A DNA stretch of 64,000 bases from Flavobacterium sp. (GCA_027484725.1 JAIXSK010000014.1:90323-154322), one strand, 5' to 3'. Counted from the stretch's first letter, positions 54,040 through 63,510 are shown. Translations and numbers: made by a program. The notes: generated from the letters alone by a model not told the origin.

Positions 54040-55158
54040 TTAAATTTTGTCGCGAATATCCATGATAGGTTTTTCAAAAAAGCGGTAATTCAACCAAGAA
54101 AACAGTATAGTGATGGCTATGAAAACAATTGCATACAAATGCTTTTCAACCAAAGACAAAGCCTCGGTTGGAAAATAAAACTTCATTAGCTGTAGTACAA
54201 AGCTATAGTGAATGAGATAAATGGAATATGAAATGACACTGATGAACTCAATAGACTTGGCGTAAAATGCATTCGAAAATTTCCAAAGTGATAAAACCGG
54301 TAAAAAACAAACGCCGATAAGCGAAGTAAGCGGAAGATAAAAAATATTCCAAAAAGCCGGATATGCATCAATTGTATAGCGAAGCAATCCTATCCCCAAC
54401 GACAAATATAAAAAAACACTCCACCCGATTCCGGCAGCCCATAAAGCGTATTTTTTCCAGAAATTGGGTTTATTGATATAAATCCAAGCGGCTAAAACTC
54501 CGTACATCACAGCATCAACTCTGTAAAGAACCACATCTTTGAGTGATAAATTCCACTCAGAAATAAGCGTGTTTTGCGTTGTATAATGATACCCAACTCG
54601 ATGAAGTGTAAACAAAAATATCAAAGTCATAACCACCCATAAGAATTTATATTTTGGCGAGATTTTACCCGATAACTTGTAAAATAGGAACAGAAAAAAA
54701 GGGAGAATTATATAGGCAGCTTCTTCAACCGATAAGCTCCATGATTCTGCAAAAAAAGGCAACATGGTTGATGTTAGATTTTGAAGAAATAAAAAATATT
54801 TCCACAAATCAGGAATTTCATAACCTATGACAAAGGTTGCAATAATAATATTGACTCCTAAATACAAATAATAATTCGGGAGTGTTCTAAACCATCGCCT
54901 TTTTAAAAAAACGAAGACCGTTTTATGGGAAAACGACTCTAAAATGTATTGTTTGTAAAGTTGGATTCCAATCAAAAAACCACTCAAAACAAAAAATAAT
55001 TCTACTCCGAGATACCCAAAAAAATTAAAAATGGCTTGCCCAACAAAAACATCATCTCCATAAATCCAAAGAACATGAGCACTTACTACCATCAAAATAG
55101 CCATGGCACGCATCAAGTCTAATCCAAAAATGCGCTCATTGTGCAACGGCTGGGACAT
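54040..55158 (-). CDS. Membrane acyltransferase (AT3/OafA-like)
   Basis: 372 residues from ATG 55158 (MSQPLHNERIFGLDLMRAMAIL); the frame to 55251 overlaps the divergent gene. About ten membrane helices. The AT3 signature is present: GLDLMRAMAILMVVSAHV at the N terminus with the catalytic-region His, FVLSGFLIG, and LRRRW-like FLKRRWFRTLPNYYLYL. Such enzymes add acetyl or other acyl groups to O-antigen, polysaccharide or lipids at the inner membrane. The acceptor is unknown. It is divergent from the PHM-like gene by 19 nt. Confidence 0.9.
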   Translation of the reverse strand: MSQPLHNERIFGLDLMRAMAILMVVSAHVLWIYGDDVFVGQAIFNFFGYLGVELFFVLSGFLIGIQLYKQYILESFSHKTVFVFLKRRWFRTLPNYYLYLGVNIIIATFVIGYEIPDLWKYFLFLQNLTSTMLPFFAESWSLSVEEAAYIILPFFLFLFYKLSGKISPKYKFLWVVMTLIFLFTLHRVGYHYTTQNTLISEWNLSLKDVVLYRVDAVMYGVLAAWIYINKPNFWKKYALWAAGIGWSVFLYLSLGIGLLRYTIDAYPAFWNIFYLPLTSLIGVCFLPVLSLWKFSNAFYAKSIEFISVISYSIYLIHYSFVLQLMKFYFPTEALSLVEKHLYAIVFIAITILFSWLNYRFFEKPIMDIRDKI

Positions 55159-55167
55159 AATTAATAG

Positions 55168-55175
55168 TAAATTTG
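55168..55175 (+). promoter_or_regulatory. -7 box touching the PHM-like start
   Basis: TAAATTTG ends 2 nt before ATG 55178 (a second ATG follows at 55181). A TTG at 55139-55141 lies 26 nt upstream, longer than usual. The mRNA would be leaderless or nearly so. Confidence 0.45.
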
Positions 55176-55177
55176 TA

Positions 55178-56341
55178 ATGATGAAGAAATCAAAGATATA
55201 CAATTTTCTGGGAGTGATTATCCTATCAACAGTGTTCACCGGAACACTCATTTATTTTCAGTTGATGCCTCGTCACAAGGCTATTGTAAAATCATGGGTG
55301 CTGAACAAAACCGGACTCATTGACCCGAATTGGCGTATGCAAGAAAACCATGAAGTTTTTAAAATGATTTCACCCGATTTGTATCTGGATGGGATATACA
55401 AATCAATGGAAGGGCCAAAAGCAGGGAGTATGGTTCAATTAACGCCAAAAGATGAATTGATCTTTGTTACAGGTTTTGAGGTAAAAGCACTTGATGCAAA
55501 AAATCTAAAACCAATTTCGAATGATTTTATTTGTCACACCAATATAGATTTTAACGATGTAAAATATTACTCCGGATTAGGATTAAATGACCGGATTGGC
55601 CAACAATACCCGCGTATGACTTCACTTTCACACGGGCAAGAAAAATTTCAGTTGCCCAAAGGGTTCGGAATTCCTATGAAGGGCAATGACTTTTTGTTTG
55701 TAACAACGCAATCACTCAACCATAATTTACCACAAATCAATCAACTGGTAAAACATCAGGTAAATATTACTTATTCAAGTAACCTGAGATTAAAACCGCT
55801 GATGACCCGAACCATTTTTGTTGAATTGCCTTACAATATTCACAATCCTTTTAAAGAGCCTATTGATCCGGCATCAAATCAATGTATTCCTGTTGAAACA
55901 CAAAACCACAGTTATCCGGATGGCAACGGAGGTATGCTTTCAGGACATTGGGTGATTCCGCCCGGCAAAAAAACTTATCGCAGTAGTGTAAATTCGCAAT
56001 TACAAATCAAGGACAGCATGCGATTACATGCTGCATCGGTACATGTACATCCGTTTGCAACCTCGCTAACTTTGTTTGACAAGACTGCTGAGAAAGTTAT
56101 TTTTCAATCCAAAATAGAAAATCACAAAAACCGAATCGGACTCAAACATATTGACTTTTTATCTTCTGAGCAAGGTCTGATGATGTATGCACAGCACGAT
56201 TATGAATTGATTGAAGAAGTCAACAACACTACCCAGATAAACCAAGACATGATGGGCAGTATGTTTTTGTTTTTCTATGACCCTGAGCTAGACGCCCAAC
56301 TTCAAAAGCGACAAAAGGAATTTCATAAGAAAGATCTATAA
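55178..56341 (+). CDS. Membrane-anchored copper-monooxygenase-like (PHM/DBH fold) protein
   Basis: 387 residues from ATG 55178; a longer frame from 55103 overlaps the acyltransferase. One N-terminal membrane helix (about 10-28) anchors a large soluble part. It resembles type II copper, ascorbate-dependent monooxygenases: LIFVTGFEVKAL (94-105), CH at 119-120 where PHM has HH, H182 in SLNHNLP, HWVIPPG (257-263), HVH at 289-291 like the PHM CuM ligands, and MMGSMFLFFYDPE (358-370) in the place of the CuM Met. The CuH-like site looks changed. Enzyme or copper-binding role unproven; similarity is from motifs only. Confidence 0.55.
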   Translation: MMKKSKIYNFLGVIILSTVFTGTLIYFQLMPRHKAIVKSWVLNKTGLIDPNWRMQENHEVFKMISPDLYLDGIYKSMEGPKAGSMVQLTPKDELIFVTGFEVKALDAKNLKPISNDFICHTNIDFNDVKYYSGLGLNDRIGQQYPRMTSLSHGQEKFQLPKGFGIPMKGNDFLFVTTQSLNHNLPQINQLVKHQVNITYSSNLRLKPLMTRTIFVELPYNIHNPFKEPIDPASNQCIPVETQNHSYPDGNGGMLSGHWVIPPGKKTYRSSVNSQLQIKDSMRLHAASVHVHPFATSLTLFDKTAEKVIFQSKIENHKNRIGLKHIDFLSSEQGLMMYAQHDYELIEEVNNTTQINQDMMGSMFLFFYDPELDAQLQKRQKEFHKKDL

Positions 56342-56368
56342 AAAAACCCGACTGTTTAAAATCGGGTT
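56342..56368 (-). terminator. Terminator of the MoxR gene
   Basis: AACCCGA / TCGGGTT stem, 10-nt loop, T-run on the minus strand just before the stop of the facing gene. Confidence 0.75.
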
Positions 56369-56387
56369 GTAGATAGAAGATATTTAT

Positions 56388-57341
56388 TTACAGCAAAGTA
56401 CTGATGATTTTTTCTATCGTGATGCCTTCGGCGTCTGCTTTGTAATTTTTCACCACACGGTGTCGCAGAATACCTGTTGCCACTGCATGGACATCTTCAA
56501 TATCAGGTGAAAACTTACCGTTGAAAGCTGCATGAGCCTTGGCTGCCAAAATAAGGTTTTGAGAAGCACGTGGCCCCGCACCCCAATCAATATAATTTTT
56601 GACAAAATCTGTTGCCAAATGATTGTCCGGACGGGTTTTGCTGACCAAAGTAACGGCGTGTTCAATTACGTTATCTGCCACCGGAACACGGCGAATGAGC
56701 TGTTGAAAATCAATAATTTCTTGAGCACTGAACAACGGTGTAATATGAACTTTAGCATCGGTGGTAGTACTCTTGACTACTTGAACTTCTTCAGCAAAGG
56801 AAGGATAATCTAATTTAATAGAAAACATAAAACGGTCTAACTGAGCTTCCGGCAAAGGATAAGTCCCTTCTTGCTCAATAGGGTTTTGTGTAGCCAAAAC
56901 AAAATACGGAAGCGAAAGCTTGTAGTTGTGCCCGGCAATGGTGACTGCGCGTTCTTGCATGGCTTCGAGCAAAGCTGCCTGAGTTTTGGGCGGCGTACGG
57001 TTGATCTCATCGGCCAAAATAATGTTTGAAAAAATAGGCCCTTTGATGAATTTAAACTGACGGTTTTCATCGAGAATTTCACTGCCCAAAATATCTGACG
57101 GCATTAAATCAGGAGTAAACTGAATTCGTTTAAAATCTAAACCCAAAGCCTGTGCAATCGTGTTTACCATTAGGGTTTTGGCCAACCCGGGTACACCTAC
57201 AAGTAAGGCATGCCCTCCTGAGAAAATACTCAGCAGGATTTGATCAACAACTTCTTCTTGCCCCACAATAACTTTGGCAATTTCATTTTTAAGTTCGGTT
57301 CGCTTTTGAACCAATGTTTGTATTGCTTGAACGTCTGACAT
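56388..57341 (-). CDS. MoxR-family AAA+ ATPase
   Basis: 317 residues. Walker A GVPGLAKTLM (about 47-56), Walker B IILADEINRTPPKTQAALLEAMQE, sensor region FVLATQNPIEQEGTYPLPEAQLDRF, and C-terminal lid with GAGPRASQNLILAAKAHA and RHRVVKNYKADAEGI. MoxR proteins act as chaperones with VWA proteins, often for maturing metalloenzymes or envelope complexes. In many genomes a VWA-protein cluster follows, but here the gene is last before a terminator. It lies 41 nt after the second PPIase gene. Confidence 0.92.
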   Translation of the reverse strand: MSDVQAIQTLVQKRTELKNEIAKVIVGQEEVVDQILLSIFSGGHALLVGVPGLAKTLMVNTIAQALGLDFKRIQFTPDLMPSDILGSEILDENRQFKFIKGPIFSNIILADEINRTPPKTQAALLEAMQERAVTIAGHNYKLSLPYFVLATQNPIEQEGTYPLPEAQLDRFMFSIKLDYPSFAEEVQVVKSTTTDAKVHITPLFSAQEIIDFQQLIRRVPVADNVIEHAVTLVSKTRPDNHLATDFVKNYIDWGAGPRASQNLILAAKAHAAFNGKFSPDIEDVHAVATGILRHRVVKNYKADAEGITIEKIISTLL

Positions 57342-57382
57342 ATTTTAAGGCTATATCCTGAATCATTCAGGGTTATTTGATT

Positions 57383-58783
57383 TTACTTTTTAAGCCAATT
57401 GTTGGTGAATTCACAATTGCGGTATGCTCCGTTGATTTTAATATAGGTCTCTTGAATTTTTTCTTCAGACCATTTAGCTATGGCTTGAATCTGCTTTTCT
57501 TTGAGTGCCAATTCTTTGATTTTAATGTAATCACGGGCATAATCGGCTGTGTGCTCATTGATTCGATTGGTAACGGTTACTAATTTGTATTTCTTTTTGC
57601 CGTTTTGTTCTGTATCCAGAATCGGCGCCGAAACCTCTCCGTCTTTTAAATTTGAGACCTGAGAATACATCGACGGATCCATTTTGGTGAGTTCAAAATG
57701 AGTGTCTTGTGTTTTAGGATTGATGAGCACGCCGCCGTTAGAACGCGTTTCTTTTTCATCCGACTCTGCGCGGGCAGCATCAGCAAATGAAATGGTTTTC
57801 TCGTCAATCTTTTTCTTAATGTTCAAAATGCGTTCTTTGGCTTCTTGAAGTGACTGACTATCGGTTTTTGGTACAATCAAAATATGGCGCAAATCAATAT
57901 CTTGCCCACGGATTTTTTCGATGTATATGATGTGAAAACCAAATTCCGTTTCAAAAGGCTCAGAAATTTCACCTTCACCCAAACTAAAAGCTACATCTTT
58001 AAACTCTTTGACAAAAGGTGTCTTTTTGTTCATTCGGTAATAACCCCCGTTAGAGCTAGAGCCCGGGTCTTGTGAATACAATACTGCTTTGGTGGCAAAA
58101 CTTGAACCACCCTCGACCTCTTTTTTGAGTTCTTTTAAACGATCAATCACTTTTTGTTTTTCGGCCTCAGAAACTTTAGGATAAACCACGATTTGCGAAA
58201 CTTCCATTTCTGCTCCAAAAACCGGCAATTCAGAAGCTGGAATTTTCTTAAAAAATGTTCTGACTTCCTCAGGGGTAATCTCTACTTTATCAATGATTTT
58301 CTTTTGCATTTGACCAGCCAACTTATTCATCTTGATGATATCAGAAAGCTCAGATTTGAATTCGTCTTCATTAGGTTTCTTGAAGTAAGCAACTACCTTA
58401 TCCATAGAACCAAGTTGTTCAACCATATAAGTAATCTGCTCATCCATTTTGGCTTTGATATCATCATCACTCACCACAATACTGTCTTGAATTGCTTGAT
58501 GCGCATATAATTTATCTTCGAGTAACTTCCCCAACATTTGACATCGCGTAATGTCTTTGACTGAGGCGCCTTGGCTGGTCATTTCAAGATAAGCTTTATC
58601 GATATCTGATTCCAAGATGTTAAAATCACCTACCGTAGCAATAACGCCGTCTATTTTTTTGCGTACAGTTGTTTGCGGTTTTGGCTTAATGGTGTCTTTG
58701 ATGATTTCTTGTGCCCATGCGGCAGTTGAAAACATCGTGAAAAGTCCTATAAAAACCAGGAACTTAAGGTTTGTACACTTCAT
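57383..58783 (-). CDS. SurA-type peptidyl-prolyl isomerase chaperone
   Basis: 466 residues from ATG 58783 (MKCTNLKFLVFIGLFTMF, a signal peptide to AAWAQ). N-terminal SurA-like helical chaperone part (about 40-180), then two parvulin PpiC domains: about 190-290 (EMEVSQIVVYPKV, GGYYRMNKKTPFVKEF) and 300-400 (DIDLRHILIVPKTDSQ, NGGVLINPKTQ). It helps outer-membrane proteins fold in the periplasm. The start overlaps the upstream lipoprotein gene by 20 nt, so they are coupled. Confidence 0.9.
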   Translation of the reverse strand: MKCTNLKFLVFIGLFTMFSTAAWAQEIIKDTIKPKPQTTVRKKIDGVIATVGDFNILESDIDKAYLEMTSQGASVKDITRCQMLGKLLEDKLYAHQAIQDSIVVSDDDIKAKMDEQITYMVEQLGSMDKVVAYFKKPNEDEFKSELSDIIKMNKLAGQMQKKIIDKVEITPEEVRTFFKKIPASELPVFGAEMEVSQIVVYPKVSEAEKQKVIDRLKELKKEVEGGSSFATKAVLYSQDPGSSSNGGYYRMNKKTPFVKEFKDVAFSLGEGEISEPFETEFGFHIIYIEKIRGQDIDLRHILIVPKTDSQSLQEAKERILNIKKKIDEKTISFADAARAESDEKETRSNGGVLINPKTQDTHFELTKMDPSMYSQVSNLKDGEVSAPILDTEQNGKKKYKLVTVTNRINEHTADYARDYIKIKELALKEKQIQAIAKWSEEKIQETYIKINGAYRNCEFTNNWLKK

Positions 58784-59618
58784 ATTTTTTGTCTTTGATG
58801 GCATCATCTGTTATTTCCTTTTCAAATTTTTTAATCAAATCAAGTTTTCTTTGGTTGAGCAAAACCTCGCGCAAAGTTGGCTTGATGAACGAATACGGAG
58901 CAATTTGGTTTTTTTCAATTACACTGGCAATTTTAACCAAATACATATTATCCCCGTCAGCGTGCTGTATACTTTTACCCGAAACAATATATTCATCTCT
59001 GTTTTCTGGGTTTATAAATGACAACTTGCTGTATACTTGGCTCATATCAACCCAAACCGTATCATTGAGCGCAAAATTATTGAGTTTGATGGATTGAGCT
59101 TCCCAAAACTTTTTGTCTGATTTTCTGAAATCAAAAAACTTGCTTCGGATGGTCTCATATTTTGGATGGTCTTTACTCAAATTAACATATCTGAGACGAA
59201 CCAAAGTTCCGGTGGTTTTAAAATTTTCTTTGTTTTGTTTGTAATAGGCTTCTAATTCAGATTCTGTAATCAAAGTATCCACTGTAGATTTGACTACTTG
59301 CTCAAGATAAGCTTTGACATACAAATCAATTTTGTACTGCTGAATCAAAGTATCAAAAGCGGCTTTTTTTTGCTTGCTCAAGTTGACTTCGGCAGCTTTG
59401 ATTAATAACTTTTGCGAAGCCCATCGATCAATAAAACTACGCACAATCAAAGCGCTGTCAGTTTTAGAAGTTCCGGGCGGGACCAAATCTTTGATATCTG
59501 CACGAAACAAAAACGCATCACCAACTCTGGCAATTGATTCTGGTTTTGCGTTGGGCGTAAAAAACGAACACGAAACCAGGAACATCAAACAAATCGCTGC
59601 CAGCGCAGATTTTATCAT
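58764..59618 (-). CDS. Lipoprotein of the PPIase cluster
   Basis: 284 residues. Lipoprotein signal MIKSALAAICLMFLVSC with lipobox LVSC, Cys 17. The rest is mainly helical with a SurA-N-like chaperone pattern (SFIDRWASQKLLIKAAEVNLS; TVDTLITESELEAYYKQNKENF) and no clear parvulin catalytic motif. It sits between two PPIase genes with overlapping or 2-nt junctions, so it probably works with them in moving outer-membrane proteins. It is often labelled PPIase from context. Confidence 0.78.
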   Translation of the reverse strand: MIKSALAAICLMFLVSCSFFTPNAKPESIARVGDAFLFRADIKDLVPPGTSKTDSALIVRSFIDRWASQKLLIKAAEVNLSKQKKAAFDTLIQQYKIDLYVKAYLEQVVKSTVDTLITESELEAYYKQNKENFKTTGTLVRLRYVNLSKDHPKYETIRSKFFDFRKSDKKFWEAQSIKLNNFALNDTVWVDMSQVYSKLSFINPENRDEYIVSGKSIQHADGDNMYLVKIASVIEKNQIAPYSFIKPTLREVLLNQRKLDLIKKFEKEITDDAIKDKKYEVYKP

Positions 59619-59620
59619 GC

Positions 59621-61591
59621 TTATTTTTTAAGTTGTGCTTTTACGCGGTCAAAAACATCTTGATTGGTCTTGATGGCAAACTCTTTTTTAAGTTCTTGTA
59701 CCCAGTTTTGTTCTAAATATTGCTGATAATCATTGATGGCTTTGCCTTTACATTCTTCAAGTGTCTTAGGACCGGAAGGAATAATTTTATTGATTTTTGT
59801 CACAAAATAATACGCACCTTCTTTGATGATATCAGACAAACCTTCTTGCTGCTTCAGATTTTTCGGAAGTGCGTCATTCCCTTCTTCAAAAACTCCTACA
59901 TTGGTCATTACTTCAACTTTTTCTTTGGTGTTGAATTTTTCTTTGATTTTCTCAGGAGCGATGTTGTCCTTGAGCATCTTTTGAACTTTTTTGATGATGT
60001 CTTGGTTTGTTGAAGAAGCAATAATCACATCTAAACGATTTTTCCATTGGTAAGCTCCTTTGTGGGCTTCATAGAAATTCTTGAGTCCAAGCGTATCCGT
60101 TTTTGAGCGATCCCAAATTTCTTTCTCCATCAAATCAAACAAAAGCAAACCGTCTCGATATTCATCCATTACGTTGGCAAATTCCGGAAATTCACCTTCT
60201 AAATGATCCGTGTAATAAGTAGTCAATTGTTCATCTAAGAATTTTTGATAATTCACATCAACCAACTTAGCAACCGGTTTTAAATTGGCATTTGATTTTT
60301 GTTGGGTTTTGAGGTAAATGAGAAAAGTAGTTCCGCTAACCGGTTTATCTATTATGGTAAATAAAGGCCCGTCAAAAGCTTTGGTATCAGCAGGAAGATC
60401 CCATTTGTTTTCGTAATAATCATTGGTTACGGCTTTGGTAAGCGCTGCATACATTTTGTCATTGCGCTTGATAGGATATTTTTTTCTAAGTTTTTCGTTC
60501 AAAGAATTAGTAATCAATCTAGAGCGATCATCTTTTGAAACTTTGTTTTCTAACTCAACTTTCATTTCGTCAAAACTGCGCAACGGATGCTTTTCGATGA
60601 GTTTTACAATGTGCCATCCAAATTTAGTTTGAAACGGAGCAGACAAAGGTTTGTCTTTGGTCAAAGAAAAAGCTGCGTTTTCAAATTCTTCTGAACTTAA
60701 CTGACCTGAACCAAAACGGGCCAAAACGCCGCCTTTAGACGATGAAGATTTATCATCTGAGAACTGTTTGGCCAAACTTTCAAAGCTCTCACCTTGCTGC
60801 AATTTTTGGTAGATATCGTCAATGTTCTTTTTAACTTTAGCCCGCTCTTCAGGAGTATCATCTTTTGGGTTGAGTAACATAATGTGCGCCACAGTAACTT
60901 CTCCGCGATTGTCTCGAACATCATCCACTTTAATTAAATGATACCCAAAACGGGTGCGTACCGGATTTGAGATTTTACCCACCGGTGTTTTATATGCTGC
61001 AGATTCAAAGGCGTACACCATTCTGAAAGCAGAAAAATAACCTAAGTCGCCTTTGTTTTCTTTGGCAGATGGATCTTGAGAATTCTCTTGTGCCAATTTC
61101 CCAAAATCTTCGCCATTTAAAGCGCGTCTGCGTATATCGGTGATTTTGTTGTAAGCCGCAAGCGTGTCTGCTGGCGCAGCATTCTCATCGACCATAACTA
61201 AAATATGTGAAGCTTTGATTTCTTTTTGTGAGCGTTTGTAACCTTCATCTACCAATTCTTTGGTTACTTTTGAGTCGCTCAGATAATTCTTAGAAAGTTG
61301 TGTGCGGTATGAAGCCAATTCATTTTTATAAGAGTCTCCGTTTTGCAAACCGAGTTTATTGGCTTTACTGATTTTGAGTTTGTATCCGATGAACAATTCA
61401 AGATATTGCGTTAGGTCTTTTTGAGACTCATCTTTTACCAAATCTAGGTTTTTATTGTATACCCTAACAAATTCATCGGTGTAGAACGGTTTGTCATCAA
61501 TGGTAAATAAAACTTCTTTTTTGACTGTTTGGGCATTCATCGAAAAGCTTGCCGCTAGAAGCCCCGCTAAAAACAACTGTTTTATGCTCAT
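59621..61591 (-). CDS. Periplasmic peptidyl-prolyl isomerase with two PpiC domains
   Basis: 656 residues. Signal peptide (SIKQLFLAGLLAASFSMNAQ), N-terminal SurA-like part (about 25-115), PpiC domain 1 (about 118-225: EIKASHILVMVDENAAP, GDLGYFSAFRMVYAF) and PpiC domain 2 (about 228-340: EVTVAHIMLLNPKDD, GVLARFGSGQLSSEEF). The last 300 residues contain further helical segments without a named domain. It is the first gene of the PPIase-lipoprotein-PPIase-MoxR group and has a full promoter. Confidence 0.9.
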   Translation of the reverse strand: MSIKQLFLAGLLAASFSMNAQTVKKEVLFTIDDKPFYTDEFVRVYNKNLDLVKDESQKDLTQYLELFIGYKLKISKANKLGLQNGDSYKNELASYRTQLSKNYLSDSKVTKELVDEGYKRSQKEIKASHILVMVDENAAPADTLAAYNKITDIRRRALNGEDFGKLAQENSQDPSAKENKGDLGYFSAFRMVYAFESAAYKTPVGKISNPVRTRFGYHLIKVDDVRDNRGEVTVAHIMLLNPKDDTPEERAKVKKNIDDIYQKLQQGESFESLAKQFSDDKSSSSKGGVLARFGSGQLSSEEFENAAFSLTKDKPLSAPFQTKFGWHIVKLIEKHPLRSFDEMKVELENKVSKDDRSRLITNSLNEKLRKKYPIKRNDKMYAALTKAVTNDYYENKWDLPADTKAFDGPLFTIIDKPVSGTTFLIYLKTQQKSNANLKPVAKLVDVNYQKFLDEQLTTYYTDHLEGEFPEFANVMDEYRDGLLLFDLMEKEIWDRSKTDTLGLKNFYEAHKGAYQWKNRLDVIIASSTNQDIIKKVQKMLKDNIAPEKIKEKFNTKEKVEVMTNVGVFEEGNDALPKNLKQQEGLSDIIKEGAYYFVTKINKIIPSGPKTLEECKGKAINDYQQYLEQNWVQELKKEFAIKTNQDVFDRVKAQLKK

Positions 61592-61668
61592 TTCTTTAAA
61601 ATTTCTTGTTCGCTTTATTGCTTAAATTATTTTTTTGGATTGGATTGTTTTACTAATTGTAAGGCCAA

Positions 61669-61698
61669 CAAAAATAACAATTCATATGCATTTAACAA
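61669..61698 (-). promoter_or_regulatory. Promoter of the PPIase cluster
   Basis: On the minus strand TTG (61698-61696), 19-nt spacer, TATTTTTG (61676-61669), 77 nt before the start codon. Confidence 0.78.
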
Positions 61699-61812
61699 CT
61701 ATGCAGCATACTATTAACAAAAAATTATTAACGGCACAACTGACGCGGAATCAGCTCGTTTTAGGTTAAAAAAACTCAGCCTTATTTAGCCATTTATTCC
61801 AAGAGGAAATGC

Positions 61813-61820
61813 TATTTTTG
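61813..61820 (+). promoter_or_regulatory. Candidate -7 box before prfC
   Basis: TATTTTTG, 19 nt before ATG 61840; no TTG in range. Confidence 0.45.
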
Positions 61821-61839
61821 CAATCGCAATTTTAAACTT

Positions 61840-63429
61840 ATGAGTTTTTTAAAAGAAATCGAACGCCGAAGAACCTTCGGAATCATCTCGCATCCCGATG
61901 CCGGTAAAACTACCTTAACTGAAAAACTGCTCCTTTTTGGTGGTGCTATTCAAGAAGCCGGAGCCGTAAAAAACAACAAAATTAAAAAAGGTGCAACTTC
62001 TGACTTCATGGAAATTGAACGCCAAAGAGGTATTTCGGTCTCAACTTCGGTTTTGGCTTTTAATTACAAAGAAAAAAAAATCAATATCCTCGACACGCCC
62101 GGACACAAAGATTTTGCTGAAGACACCTATCGAACACTTACTGCAGTTGACAGTGTTATTGTTGTGATTGATGTAGCCAAGGGTGTTGAGGAGCAAACAG
62201 AAAAACTCGTTTCTGTATGTAGATTGCGCAATATTCCAATGATTGTTTTTATCAACAAATTAGACCGTGAAGGGAAAGATGCTTTTGACCTGATGGACGA
62301 AGTAGAGCAAAAACTTGGGCTCAAGGTAACCCCTTTGAGTTTTCCGATTGGTATGGGTTACGACTTTCAGGGAATTTACAATTTATGGGAACAAAACATC
62401 AATTTGTTTAGCGGCGACAGCAGAAAAAACATTGAAGAAACCATTGCTTTTTCAGATTTACAAAGTCCTGAATTAGAGAAAATCATCGGACAAAATCCGG
62501 CACATAAATTACGTGAAGAGCTTGAACTTATTGCAGAGGTTTATCCTGCCTTTGAGCGTGAAGCATATTTGTCCGGAAGTTTACAACCTGTCTTTTTTGG
62601 ATCGGCTTTGAATAATTTTGGGGTTCGTGAGTTATTAGATTGCTTTGTTGACATTGCTCCTGCTCCACGCCCAAAAGAATCTGATACACGATTGGTGGAA
62701 CCGACCGAAGAAAAAATGTCTGGTTTTGTTTTTAAAATTCACGCCAACATGGATCCGAAACATCGCGATCGTTTGGCTTTTGTGAAAATCGTTTCAGGAA
62801 CCTTTGAGCGCAACAAACCGTACTTGCATGTTCGCCACAATAAAAATTTAAAATTTTCAAGTCCAAATGCATTCTTTGCAGAAAAAAAAGAAATTGTTGA
62901 TGTGTCGTATCCGGGGGATATTGTAGGCTTGCACGATACGGGCAACTTTAAAATCGGCGATACACTTACAGAAGGCGAAATGATGAATTTCAGAGGAATT
63001 CCAAGTTTCTCTCCTGAACATTTTAGATATATCAACAACGCTGATCCGCTTAAAGCAAAACAACTTGAAAAAGGTATTGACCAGTTAATGGACGAAGGTG
63101 TTGCACAGCTTTTTACGTTAGAAATGAATAATAGAAAAGTAATCGGAACTGTAGGAGCACTACAATATGAAGTGATTCAGTATCGATTGGAGCACGAATA
63201 TGGTGCAAAATGTACTTATGAAAACTTCCCGGTCCACAAAGCTTGTTGGGTAAAACCGGACGACTCAAAAAATGAAGAGTTTAAAGAGTTTAAAAGAATC
63301 AAACAGAAATTCCTTGCAAAAGACAAATACGATCAGTTGGTTTTTCTGGCAGATTCTGACTTTACAATTCAAATGACTGTAAGTAAATACCCTAGTGTAA
63401 AGCTTTATTTTACTTCAGAATTTGAATAA
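61840..63429 (+). CDS. prfC: Peptide chain release factor 3
   Basis: 529 residues, normal RF3 length. GTPase motifs: G1 SHPDAGKTTLTEKLL, switch I region DFMEIERQRGISVSTSV, G3 DTPGHKDFAEDT, G4 NKLDRE. The C-terminal parts (ALQYEVIQYRLEHEYGAKCTYE) match RF3 rather than EF-G. RF3 recycles class I release factors from the ribosome. The PPIase cluster is divergent. No terminator is obvious after it. Confidence 0.95.
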   Translation: MSFLKEIERRRTFGIISHPDAGKTTLTEKLLLFGGAIQEAGAVKNNKIKKGATSDFMEIERQRGISVSTSVLAFNYKEKKINILDTPGHKDFAEDTYRTLTAVDSVIVVIDVAKGVEEQTEKLVSVCRLRNIPMIVFINKLDREGKDAFDLMDEVEQKLGLKVTPLSFPIGMGYDFQGIYNLWEQNINLFSGDSRKNIEETIAFSDLQSPELEKIIGQNPAHKLREELELIAEVYPAFEREAYLSGSLQPVFFGSALNNFGVRELLDCFVDIAPAPRPKESDTRLVEPTEEKMSGFVFKIHANMDPKHRDRLAFVKIVSGTFERNKPYLHVRHNKNLKFSSPNAFFAEKKEIVDVSYPGDIVGLHDTGNFKIGDTLTEGEMMNFRGIPSFSPEHFRYINNADPLKAKQLEKGIDQLMDEGVAQLFTLEMNNRKVIGTVGALQYEVIQYRLEHEYGAKCTYENFPVHKACWVKPDDSKNEEFKEFKRIKQKFLAKDKYDQLVFLADSDFTIQMTVSKYPSVKLYFTSEFE

Positions 63430-63510
63430 TTCGGCAAAGACTTTTGTATAAAAAAATAGCTTAATTATCAACATTTTAATGAGTATGTACATTTTTTAAA
63501 ATTTGATTCA

